From contig MNXJ01000087.1 in the NCBI GenBank assembly GCA_001872455.1, positions 1 to 42,571 on the forward strand: 42,571 nucleotides of DNA, written 5' to 3'. Source of the DNA: Anaerolineae bacterium CG2_30_57_67. GTDB taxonomy: Bacteria; Chloroflexota; Anaerolineae; Anaerolineales; Villigracilaceae. Below, piece by piece: positions 24,629-31,786 of this stretch (the stretch's first letter is position 1; every line of letters starts with the position of its first letter). Under the pieces are notes generated by a model that saw nothing but the letters and a program-made list of their open reading frames with translations, was not told the DNA's origin and made no database searches. The translations under genes were made by a program, and so were the position numbers.

Positions 24629-25122
24629 TCATCTGCCCCAGTTGTAAACATGAAGAACCCTCTGGGGCGATTTTCTGCAGCGAATGTGGTATGCAAATCG
24701 TTGAATTTGAGTCGAAACAGACGCAGCAAATCACTGGTGACCAGAGCGACCTCGGTACAGATCCAATCGAAAGTGCCCCTCAACAGATTGGAAGCGACTG
24801 GATTACCCTGCATTTACTTGATAGCGGGCAAATGTTGCCGATTAGTGATCGCACTGAATTTACCTTGGGACGTATCAGCGACAATCAACCCATTATGCCT
24901 GATGTTGACCTGACGCCATATCGGGCCTATGACCACGGTATTTCTCGTTTGCATGCTGTTATCAAAAGTATCAACGGAAAAGCCATCGTCATGGACCTTG
25001 GCTCGTCCAACGGAACCTACCTAAACGGGACCCGCCTGATGCCTAACATCGAGACCCCTCTGCGGCATGGCGATGTGATTGCTCTGGGAAAGCTAAAGAT
25101 GCAAGTCATTTTATCGGCCTAA
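24625..25122 (+). CDS. Zinc-ribbon FHA protein
   Basis: 165 residues. A zinc ribbon at the N-terminus (C4, C7, C18, C21) is joined by an acidic/Gln-rich linker to an FHA domain (about 68-160) with LGRISDN, ISRLHAVI and DLGSSNGTYLNGT, so phospho-Thr binding residues are intact. The start overlaps the preceding stop (ATGA) and the two are probably translated together. As a soluble reader next to the kinase and phosphatase, it may bridge phosphorylated proteins to a partner of the zinc ribbon. Confidence 0.9.
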   Translation: MIICPSCKHEEPSGAIFCSECGMQIVEFESKQTQQITGDQSDLGTDPIESAPQQIGSDWITLHLLDSGQMLPISDRTEFTLGRISDNQPIMPDVDLTPYRAYDHGISRLHAVIKSINGKAIVMDLGSSNGTYLNGTRLMPNIETPLRHGDVIALGKLKMQVILSA

Positions 25123-25133
25123 GGAGCAAATTC

Positions 25134-25373
25134 ATGCCATCCGTATTAATTCATATCGCCAACGAAGACCCAGTATTGGGTGAAATTGAGCAGCTTCCCG
25201 CCGCCAATGACACTATCATTCTGGTAAAAAACCCCCGGCGGCGTGACGGTAAAGACCTGATTTACTTGCTTGCCAATGTCACCCAGGTTATTTGGCCGAT
25301 GACGCGTGTTAGTTTCATCGAACTGCTTCCCGGAGATGACGAAGAAGAATTGGTCTCCTTCATCCGCGAGTAA
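25134..25373 (+). CDS. Small acidic hypothetical protein
   Basis: 79 residues, preceded by AAGGAG with good spacing. Begins [19 protein letters not shown] and ends [13 protein letters not shown]. Predicted alpha/beta with no membrane helix and no motif that I recognise. It lies 11 bases after the FHA gene and 5 before the OmpR-type regulator, so it belongs to the operon. The product may be an adaptor. Confidence 0.7.
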   Translation: MPSVLIHIANEDPVLGEIEQLPAANDTIILVKNPRRRDGKDLIYLLANVTQVIWPMTRVSFIELLPGDDEEELVSFIRE

Positions 25374-25378
25374 AACCC

Positions 25379-26116
25379 ATGCCTGAAGAATCTGAGCATA
25401 GAAAAATCCTTGTTGTAGACGATGAAGAGCGCATGGTGCGCTTTATTCGCATGAATCTGGAGCATGATGGCTTCCTGGTCGGCGAAGCCTTCAACGGCAA
25501 GCAAGCCGTGCAAAAACTGCGCGACATGACTCCCGACCTGATTCTGTTGGACGTAATGATGCCTGACATGAACGGCTTTGATGTTTTGGAAATTGTGCGA
25601 GAAATCAGTAATGTGCCCGTTATCATGCTGACCGCCAAGGGCGAAGAAGACGATCGCGTGCGCGGCCTGGAGCTGGGCGCGGACGATTACGTCACCAAGC
25701 CTTTCAGCCCACGCGAGTTGGTCAGCCGCGTGAAAGCCGTCTTGCGCCGCACGGAAGGTGTTAGCGGCTCGATGCACGGCCTGTTGGAAATTGACGAACG
25801 CTTGAAAATTGACTTTGACCGCCGTGAAGTTTGGTTGGAAGGGAAAACTGTCAGGCTGCGCCCAACCGAATATCGCCTGCTTTTTCATCTGGTGCAAAAT
25901 GCCGGCTGGGTGGTTTCACATGACCAGCTGCTGGCAAAAGTATGGGGCTACGAATATAACAACGAACCGCACTATGTGCGTCTGTATATTAATTATCTGC
26001 GCCAAAAACTGGAAAAAGACCCGGCCAACCCAAAATACATTCTCACTGAACGGGCAGTAGGCTACCGGTTCGTGGATTTTCGAGGTGACAAACTGCACAG
26101 CGTGGCGCAAGGTTAA
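25379..26116 (+). CDS. OmpR/PhoB-family response regulator
   Basis: 245 residues. REC domain with D14-D15, phosphoacceptor D58, T85 and K107, and a winged-helix DNA-binding domain at about 135-235 ([37 protein letters not shown]). No histidine kinase is adjacent, so it may be controlled by the Ser/Thr kinase, by the unlinked soluble kinase at 15528, or from elsewhere. It is the last gene of the operon; a strong terminator follows. Confidence 0.93.
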   Translation: MPEESEHRKILVVDDEERMVRFIRMNLEHDGFLVGEAFNGKQAVQKLRDMTPDLILLDVMMPDMNGFDVLEIVREISNVPVIMLTAKGEEDDRVRGLELGADDYVTKPFSPRELVSRVKAVLRRTEGVSGSMHGLLEIDERLKIDFDRREVWLEGKTVRLRPTEYRLLFHLVQNAGWVVSHDQLLAKVWGYEYNNEPHYVRLYINYLRQKLEKDPANPKYILTERAVGYRFVDFRGDKLHSVAQG

Positions 26117-26170
26117 GTTTGTATTACGCCACTACACCAGAGAGGCGAAGCCTTGTTTACCCATTTTAGA

Positions 26171-26207
26171 GATCAAAAAAGCGACCTTTTCGGTCGCTTT
26201 TTTGATC
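26171..26207 (+). terminator. Terminator of kinase operon
   Basis: Perfect 16-bp stem GATCAAAAAAGCGACC (26171-26186) with its complement at 26192-26207 and loop TTTTC; the T6 run is in the right arm. The palindrome could work in both directions, but no gene reads towards it from the right. Confidence 0.9.
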
Positions 26208-26213
26208 TTGCCC

Positions 26214-26242
26214 TTGCGTTAGAATCTTGGCTCGGCTATACT
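26214..26242 (+). promoter_or_regulatory. Promoter of NarL-type regulator
   Basis: TTGCGT at 26214-26219, 17 bases, TATACT at 26237-26242; the start codon is 33 bases downstream with GGAGG between. Confidence 0.65.
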
Positions 26243-26275
26243 TCCGCTTCATCATAACGGAGGTCTGAAAAAAGA

Positions 26276-26929
26276 ATGGCAAAACAACGGATTCTGCTCG
26301 TGGACGATCACGAAGTTGTGCGTTTGGGGCTGAAAGCTTTATTGGAAAGACACCCCAGTTTTGAAGTAATTGGTGAGGCAGGCTCAGCCCGTGAAGCCAT
26401 TGAACAAGTTACCAACCTGCACCCCAACGTGGTGGTGATGGATATTCGCCTGCCGGGGGTTTCGGGCATCGAAGCCTGTGAAGAAATTGTGCAAACCTTC
26501 CCTGAAACCAAAGTGATTATGCTGACTTCGTACGCTGAAGATGAAATGCTCTTCTCGGCGATTCGCGCCGGAGCCTCTGGCTACATCCTAAAACAAATCG
26601 GCGGCGAGGATTTGGTGCGCGCGCTGGAAGCGGTGGGCCGCGGCGAGGCCCTGCTCGACCCGGCAGTCACCCAGCGCGTCTTTCAGGAAGTGCGTAAGGC
26701 CGTCAAAGACGAAGAAGCCTCGGCTTTTTCGCATCTCAGCCAGCAGGAAAAGCACGTCCTTTTGCTGGTTTCTGAAGGCAAAACCAACCGCGAAATCGCC
26801 AAGGCGCTTTTTTTGGGCGAAGGCACGGTGCGCAACTATGTTTCCAGCATTCTTTCCAAATTGGGCGTCAACAACCGCGCCGAAGCCGCCGCCTACGCGG
26901 TGGAACACAATCTCAAAGAATATATTTAG
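26276..26929 (+). CDS. NarL/DevR-type response regulator, orphan
   Basis: 217 residues: REC domain with D10-D11, phosphoacceptor D56 ([10 protein letters not shown]) and Lys in YILKQIGG, then a LuxR-type helix-turn-helix ([38 protein letters not shown]). The pattern resembles DevR/DosR regulators. It has its own promoter and terminator. No kinase gene is beside it; the soluble GAF kinase of this window (15528-17579), a HisKA type, is not the usual partner class for NarL regulators. Confidence 0.92.
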   Translation: MAKQRILLVDDHEVVRLGLKALLERHPSFEVIGEAGSAREAIEQVTNLHPNVVVMDIRLPGVSGIEACEEIVQTFPETKVIMLTSYAEDEMLFSAIRAGASGYILKQIGGEDLVRALEAVGRGEALLDPAVTQRVFQEVRKAVKDEEASAFSHLSQQEKHVLLLVSEGKTNREIAKALFLGEGTVRNYVSSILSKLGVNNRAEAAAYAVEHNLKEYI

Positions 26930-26945
26930 ATGTAAAATGGTTTTT

Positions 26946-26985
26946 CATCAAAAAATCCCGCCAATGCTGGCGGGATTTTTTGATG
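26946..26985. terminator. Bidirectional terminator
   Basis: A 17-bp perfect stem (26946-26962 with 26969-26985), loop AATGCT. Each strand ends its stem in T6, so it serves the plus-strand regulator and the minus-strand operon that ends at 27012. Confidence 0.88.
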
Positions 26986-27011
26986 CAGCGCGAGATTCAG
27001 GTCGCGTTTTT

Positions 27012-27854
27012 TTATGCGGTCTCTTGCCAGGTTTTCTGCATCAACAGCGCGTCCGCTTCCATGCGCGGGCTTTCGCACAGAATGCGCCCGCCCGCGCCGC
27101 TTTCCCGCAGGGCGCGGAACAGGCCGCGAAAATCCAGGTCAGATTCTTCCAGCGGCAGGTGATTTTTCTCGCCTTTGGGGCCATATTCGATGCCCGAAAG
27201 GTGAATGTGCAACCCGCGCAGTGCCTCCGCGCCCAGGGCGGCGGCGTAGGTTTCCAGGCGCGGCATCCATTCCTCGTAGGAGTTCTGGCTGCCGTCGCCG
27301 GGACGCGCGTGCAGGTGGGCAAAGTCGAGGCAGGGCAAAACGCCGGGCAGGTGGCGCGCCATTTCCAGCGTGTCTTCAAACGAGCCCAGCATGGCGCTTT
27401 TTCCCATCGTCTCTGGGCGCAAAATGACCGGGTTGGCGGCGGCGCGTAATTCTTCGAGACAGCCTTGCAAACGCGGCAGGGCAATTTTCAGCACTTCGGC
27501 GGCGGGCTGCTCAAAGTAAGAGCCGGGATGAAAAATGATGTCGGTCGCCCCAGCTAGATTGCCGTAGAAGGCGGCGTCCATCAGGCGCTGACGGCTTTTG
27601 GGCCATTCCTCGGCGCTGGCGTTGATGTTGATGAAGTAGGGCGCGTGCACGCTGAGGGCGATTTGCTGCGCGGCAGCCTCGGCGCGGATGGCGGCGCAGG
27701 TTTCTGGGCTGACGCGCACCGCTTGCACCCAGCCTAGTTCGAGCGCGTCGAGGCCCAGGGCGCGGATGGTTTGGACGGCGCCGACCGAGCCGCCCGGTTT
27801 TTTTGGGGTGGCAATCGGCGCGCCAACGGTTCCAAAGCGAAAGGAAGCGTTCAT
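27012..27854 (-). CDS. nfo: Endonuclease IV family TIM-barrel protein
   Basis: 280 residues. Zinc-ligand motifs of AP endonuclease IV are in order: H70 (SVHAPYF), H109 (FHPGSY), E148 (RPETMG), D177 and H180 (LDFAHLHAR), H216/H218 (LHIHLSG), H232 (KNHLP) and E261 (CESPRM). The Asp two residues before the last His in E. coli Nfo is Lys here, as in archaeal-type relatives. It probably cuts abasic sites; a sugar isomerase of the same fold is the alternative. The ATG at 27854 overlaps the dgkA stop (ATGA) and has GGAG upstream. Last gene of a seven-gene operon. Confidence 0.8.
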   Translation of the reverse strand: MNASFRFGTVGAPIATPKKPGGSVGAVQTIRALGLDALELGWVQAVRVSPETCAAIRAEAAAQQIALSVHAPYFININASAEEWPKSRQRLMDAAFYGNLAGATDIIFHPGSYFEQPAAEVLKIALPRLQGCLEELRAAANPVILRPETMGKSAMLGSFEDTLEMARHLPGVLPCLDFAHLHARPGDGSQNSYEEWMPRLETYAAALGAEALRGLHIHLSGIEYGPKGEKNHLPLEESDLDFRGLFRALRESGAGGRILCESPRMEADALLMQKTWQETA

Positions 27855-28222
27855 AGAATTTTCTCCAAAAGCGGCGGTCCAAGCAAGAGCAGGCCAATCA
27901 ATGCGGCGGCCAGGGCGGCAATCAGCACGGCGGCGGCGCCCACGTCTTTGCCGACTTTTGCCAGCGGGTGGTGGGTCGGGCTTGCTAAATCCACCACCGC
28001 TTCGATGGCTGTGTTGAAAAATTCCGCCGACCAGACCATTGCCATGACGAGAATCAGCACGGCCCAGTCGCGGGCGGGCAGGCTCAGCCACAGGCCGAGC
28101 AGAATCACGAGGCTGGAGACGAAGGCGTGAATCCAGGCGTTTTTTTGGGTGCGCAGAACATAGCCCCAGCCGTGAAAGGCGTGGCCGAAAGATTGCAGGC
28201 GCGACTTCAAGAAGCTCAGCAT
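27851..28222 (-). CDS. dgkA: Diacylglycerol/undecaprenol kinase
   Basis: 123 residues, three membrane helices. The DagK signature AEFFNTAIEAVVDL supplies E67, N70 and E74; KVGKDVGAAAVL follows. It phosphorylates undecaprenol (as in Gram-positive bacteria) or diacylglycerol in the inner membrane. The start at 28222 gives the family N-terminus (FGHAFHGWGYVLRTQKNAWIH). It lies next to ybeY and pgpH, an arrangement widely conserved in Firmicutes and related bacteria. Confidence 0.92.
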   Translation of the reverse strand: MLSFLKSRLQSFGHAFHGWGYVLRTQKNAWIHAFVSSLVILLGLWLSLPARDWAVLILVMAMVWSAEFFNTAIEAVVDLASPTHHPLAKVGKDVGAAAVLIAALAAALIGLLLLGPPLLEKIL

Positions 28223-28223
28223 C

Positions 28224-28679
28224 TTATTCCTGAATTTTGAGATTTTCCAGGCCAAGTTTTTGTAAAATTTCGGTTTGCGCCGCCCACATGCGGGCTTTTT
28301 CTGCGGGTTCGGCGTGGTCGTGGCCGAGCAGGTGCAAAATGCCGTGAACAACCAGCAACTGCGCCTCGTCTTCGGGGCGGTGGCCGAGGGCGGCGGCTTG
28401 CAGGGCGGCGCGCGGCGTGGAGATGAGGATGTCGCCCAGGTAACGGAATCCGGTTTCCGGGTCGGTTTCTTCGGAGGGGAAGGAAAGCACATCGGTTGGC
28501 GCGTCAATTCCCATCCATTGCAGGTTGAGTTCGTGCAGCTGCGCGTCGTCGGTCAGGACGATGGTCAGGTCGGCCTCGGCGGGCGCATCTTGTTGCCGCA
28601 GCGCGGCGCGGGCGGTGGCTTTGACCAGTTCAAAGGGAATGGCCGGGGTCAGGTCTTCGCGGGTTTCGATGAAAATCAC
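28224..28679 (-). CDS. ybeY: Endoribonuclease YbeY
   Basis: 151 residues. The zinc-binding HGILHLLGHDH motif spans residues 112-122, and DVLSFP at 63-68 is also conserved. It takes part in 16S rRNA 3'-end maturation and ribosome quality control. The start overlaps the PgpH stop (ATGA); the dgkA start lies 1 base after its stop. Confidence 0.94.
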   Translation of the reverse strand: MIFIETREDLTPAIPFELVKATARAALRQQDAPAEADLTIVLTDDAQLHELNLQWMGIDAPTDVLSFPSEETDPETGFRYLGDILISTPRAALQAAALGHRPEDEAQLLVVHGILHLLGHDHAEPAEKARMWAAQTEILQKLGLENLKIQE

Positions 28680-30757
28680 GCTGTTTTCCTTTCGGCGGGG
28701 GCGGGGTAGGAGATGCGCGGGTGGTAGAGACCGGTCAGGGTGGTGACGAAGGATTCGGTGATGAGGGTCAAATCTTTCAGCGTGAAGCGCGTGTCGGCCA
28801 GCTGATTTTCGCGCTGACAGTATTCGAGCGCTTTTTGGACGACTTCCTGCAGTTCGGCTTCGGTGGTCGGGCGCATGGAGCGGGCGCGGGCTTCGGTGTT
28901 GTCGGCCAGCATCAGCAGGGCGGTTTCGCGCGAATGGGGGCGCGGGCCGGGGTAGCGGAATTTTTCTTCGTCCACCTGGCTGGCGTCGCCCCCGGCGGCT
29001 TCGACGGCTTTGTTGTACTGGTAGCGCGTCAGCAGTGTGCCGTGATGTTCGAGCATGAAATCCTGAATGCGTTTGGGCAGGCGATATTTTCGTCCCAGCA
29101 CCACGCCGTCAGTGACGTGGCGAATGATGGCGGCGGCGGCTTCGCTGGGCGCTACGTCGTCGTGCGGGTTGAGATTGTTGAGCAATTGGTTTTCGATGAA
29201 AAATGACGGGTTCATGGCTTTGCCGACATCGTGGTAAAGTGCGCCCACCCGTACCAGCAGCGTATCCATGCCCAGTTTTTCGGCGGCCTGTTCGGCCAGG
29301 TTGGAAACCATCAGGCTGTGCTGGTAGGTTCCGGGGGCGTTGCGCAGGAAGAATTGCAGCAGGGGCGAGTCGGAGCGGGAGATTTCCACCAGGCGCAGGG
29401 CGGTCGTCAGGCCGAGAAATTCGGCCAGCAGATATTGCAGCATGAGCGCCACGCTGGCAGAAAGCAACCCCATCAGCAGGGTGGCGCCGAGCAGTTGCAG
29501 CAGGCCGAGCGGGTCGAGTTCGTTGCCGGGCAGAAAATAGGCGCTGATGACGGCCATGCCCGTCAGGCTGGCAACCAGCGCGGCCCAAAAGAATGCGCCA
29601 AAGCGCTGTGCCTTGCCCAGCGCCAGCGCGCCGGTTAGCGAGGTCAGCAGATAGTAGAGAGTCAGTTCGAGGCTGTTGGGGAAGCCGTAGGCGGCCAAGA
29701 TGCTGAGCGCTACCGAAAGAATCAGAGCGCTGCCCGGCCCAAACAGGGTGGCAATCAGCAGGCTGAAGCCGGCCAGTGGAAAAGCGTAGGGCAATAGAAT
29801 TCGCCCGGGGACGACGATGCGCACGGCGGCCAAAAAAGCGATGAAGAGCAGCGCCACCAGCGCCAGGCTGCGGCTGTCGTTGTAATAGAGCGGGCGGCGG
29901 CGGTGGAAGTAGAGGCCGAGAAAAACGGTCAGCGTCGCCACCAGGCTGGCAATCCCCAGATATTCCGAAGTCAAATTGCGCGAGCGGATGAAGCCCAGTT
30001 TTTGCAGTGCTTCCACGTCGGCTTCGCTGAGCACTTTTCCGCGCTGAATAATCATCTCGCCCGCCAGGTAACGCTGGGTGATGGGTTCCACGTTTTGGCT
30101 GGCGCGCACTCGCGCGGCGGCGGTTAATTCTTCGCTGTAGAAACTGTTGGAGGTGATGAATGGAATCACCAGTTCGGCCACCACGCCGGATTGCTCTTCG
30201 CTCAGGCTGTAACTGATCAGGTAGGGCACGCCTTTTTCCACCGCGATGAGTTGTTCCTCGCGCACCGGATTGCGCAGCACGCGCTCCAGCACGGTGGCCG
30301 CCTCGCGTTGAACGCTCAGCCAGCGCACGTCAGAAAAATTGAGCAGGGCCTCCACGCTGGTGGGGGAAAGCGGAACTTCGGCCAACGCCGCCAGGCTGGC
30401 GCGTTTTTCGGCGGGCAGGGCGTTGGTGTCATTGCGCACGCCGTCAATAAATTGCAAGGTGCGGATGAGATTGGTCAGTTGGCGGCGGGCGATGGTTGGG
30501 TCGGGGTCGGTAAAAATGGGGCTGACGTTGTTTTGAGCGGCCTGGCGCGCCTGTTCGGTGCGCACCGTGCTGATGTATTCGATTCCGGCAGGCGCTTCAA
30601 AATCCTGTGGCGCAACCTGCCCCGCAGTGAGTGTCTGGCTGCTGTTGTTGCTGACCGCCGGAAAAATGAGAATAAATGCCGCGCCCAGGCTGGTGGCAAT
30701 CAGCAGCAAAAACGCAAACAGGTCGTGGCGCGGAAATTCGCGTAAACGCGGCAGCAT
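28676..30757 (-). CDS. pgpH: PgpH-like 7TM-HD phosphodiesterase
   Basis: 693 residues. One N-terminal membrane helix (DLFAFLLLIATSLGAAFILIF), an extracellular 7TMR-HDED region of about 220 residues, a block of seven membrane helices and a cytoplasmic HD domain with VGALYHDVGKAMNPSFF. The architecture is that of PgpH, which hydrolyses cyclic di-AMP to pApA. The C-terminal HD ligands (HHG in LEHHGTLL) are present. The ATG at 30757 shares one base with the YqeY stop. Confidence 0.9.
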   Translation of the reverse strand: MLPRLREFPRHDLFAFLLLIATSLGAAFILIFPAVSNNSSQTLTAGQVAPQDFEAPAGIEYISTVRTEQARQAAQNNVSPIFTDPDPTIARRQLTNLIRTLQFIDGVRNDTNALPAEKRASLAALAEVPLSPTSVEALLNFSDVRWLSVQREAATVLERVLRNPVREEQLIAVEKGVPYLISYSLSEEQSGVVAELVIPFITSNSFYSEELTAAARVRASQNVEPITQRYLAGEMIIQRGKVLSEADVEALQKLGFIRSRNLTSEYLGIASLVATLTVFLGLYFHRRRPLYYNDSRSLALVALLFIAFLAAVRIVVPGRILLPYAFPLAGFSLLIATLFGPGSALILSVALSILAAYGFPNSLELTLYYLLTSLTGALALGKAQRFGAFFWAALVASLTGMAVISAYFLPGNELDPLGLLQLLGATLLMGLLSASVALMLQYLLAEFLGLTTALRLVEISRSDSPLLQFFLRNAPGTYQHSLMVSNLAEQAAEKLGMDTLLVRVGALYHDVGKAMNPSFFIENQLLNNLNPHDDVAPSEAAAAIIRHVTDGVVLGRKYRLPKRIQDFMLEHHGTLLTRYQYNKAVEAAGGDASQVDEEKFRYPGPRPHSRETALLMLADNTEARARSMRPTTEAELQEVVQKALEYCQRENQLADTRFTLKDLTLITESFVTTLTGLYHPRISYPAPAERKTA

Positions 30758-31203
30758 CAGGAGGCCAGCAGTTCCCGCACCAGCGCGCTGACCTGGTCGC
30801 CGGGCGCGCGCCCGGCAATTTTGGGCAGGAGCGCCTTCATTACCTTGCCCATGTCGGCGGGCGCGGCGGCGCCGGTTTCGGCAATCGTCGCCTGTACCAG
30901 GGCGCGCAGTTCGTCCGCCGAAAGGCTCTTTGGCAGGAAAACGTTCAAAATGTTAATTTCGGCCTGCGCGGCGGCGGCCAAATCGGCGCGGTCAGCGGCT
31001 TTGGCTTCTTCCAGCGCTTCGCGGCGGGTTTTGATTTCCTTTTGCAAAATTGCCAACACGCCGGCTTCATCCACGCTGATGCGTTTGTCCACCTCAATTT
31101 GCTTGATGGCCGCCAGCGCCATGCGCAGGGTGTCGCGGCGCTGGGTATCGCCGCTTTTCATTGCTTCTTTTACAGCGTCAGTCAGTTGAGTTTTTGTGTC
31201 CAT
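30757..31203 (-). CDS. yqeY: GatB/YqeY domain protein
   Basis: 148 residues, all helical, with the family features RRDTLRMALAAIKQIEVDK and DMGKVMKAL near the C-terminus, resembling the tRNA-binding tail of GatB. The physiological role is not settled. The start at 31203 overlaps the preceding gene by 26 bases. Confidence 0.9.
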   Translation of the reverse strand: MDTKTQLTDAVKEAMKSGDTQRRDTLRMALAAIKQIEVDKRISVDEAGVLAILQKEIKTRREALEEAKAADRADLAAAAQAEINILNVFLPKSLSADELRALVQATIAETGAAAPADMGKVMKALLPKIAGRAPGDQVSALVRELLAS

Positions 31204-31786
31204 GGGGTTGATTATAACTTTCTATCTGGTGATATTCCAGCGCCGTGTGCTTGACGGCGGCGGCAAAGGCAAAGTCAAAATTGGGCTGGCCGGGGTCGTC
31301 CAAATTCATCCAGGCGTGCGAATTGCGCGGCAGCAGCGGCAGAATCAGTGGGCGCAGCGGCGGCAGGAAACTGAGAATCTCCAACGGGTAGTAGAGTCGC
31401 CCGGAGCGGAGATTCCCCTCGAAGCCGGAAGCAGGATACGCCGGAATCTGGGCGGGTTCGCCGCCGGGAGTCTGCTCGCGCCAGCGGGCGACGTAATCGC
31501 TGTGGGCGTAGAAATCCTGCACGGTGTGCGTCAATCTGCCGAAAAATTGCCAGGCCTGGTCAGATTCTCCGCGCTGAAAAGCCCGCCGCGCCGACTGGCG
31601 CATTTGCTCGACGTAGGCATCGGCGGCGGCGAAGGCGTTATTGTCGTAATGAAAGTGGTCGTGGCCGATTTGGTAGCGCAGCGCATCCTGCCCCAGATTG
31701 GCGCGCAGAATGATGTTCAGCGTTTCGGGCGGCAGAAAGGCGTGCAGGGCCTGTTCGGTAATTGCGCGGTGATAGGCGGGTTTCAT
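31178..31786 (-). CDS. HET-C/zinc phospholipase C-like protein
   Basis: 202 residues. HRAITEQAL at the N-terminus, HDHFHYDNNAF and LTHTVQDFYAHSDYV give the His/Asp-rich pattern shared by HET-C-related proteins and zinc-dependent phospholipase C. Metal binding is likely, but lipase activity is not shown. No clear signal peptide. The start overlaps the cyclase stop (ATGA). Its place between a cyclase and lipid- and c-di-AMP-related genes is suggestive of an envelope role, but no more than that. Confidence 0.65.
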   Translation of the reverse strand: MKPAYHRAITEQALHAFLPPETLNIILRANLGQDALRYQIGHDHFHYDNNAFAAADAYVEQMRQSARRAFQRGESDQAWQFFGRLTHTVQDFYAHSDYVARWREQTPGGEPAQIPAYPASGFEGNLRSGRLYYPLEILSFLPPLRPLILPLLPRNSHAWMNLDDPGQPNFDFAFAAAVKHTALEYHQIESYNQPHGHKNSTD

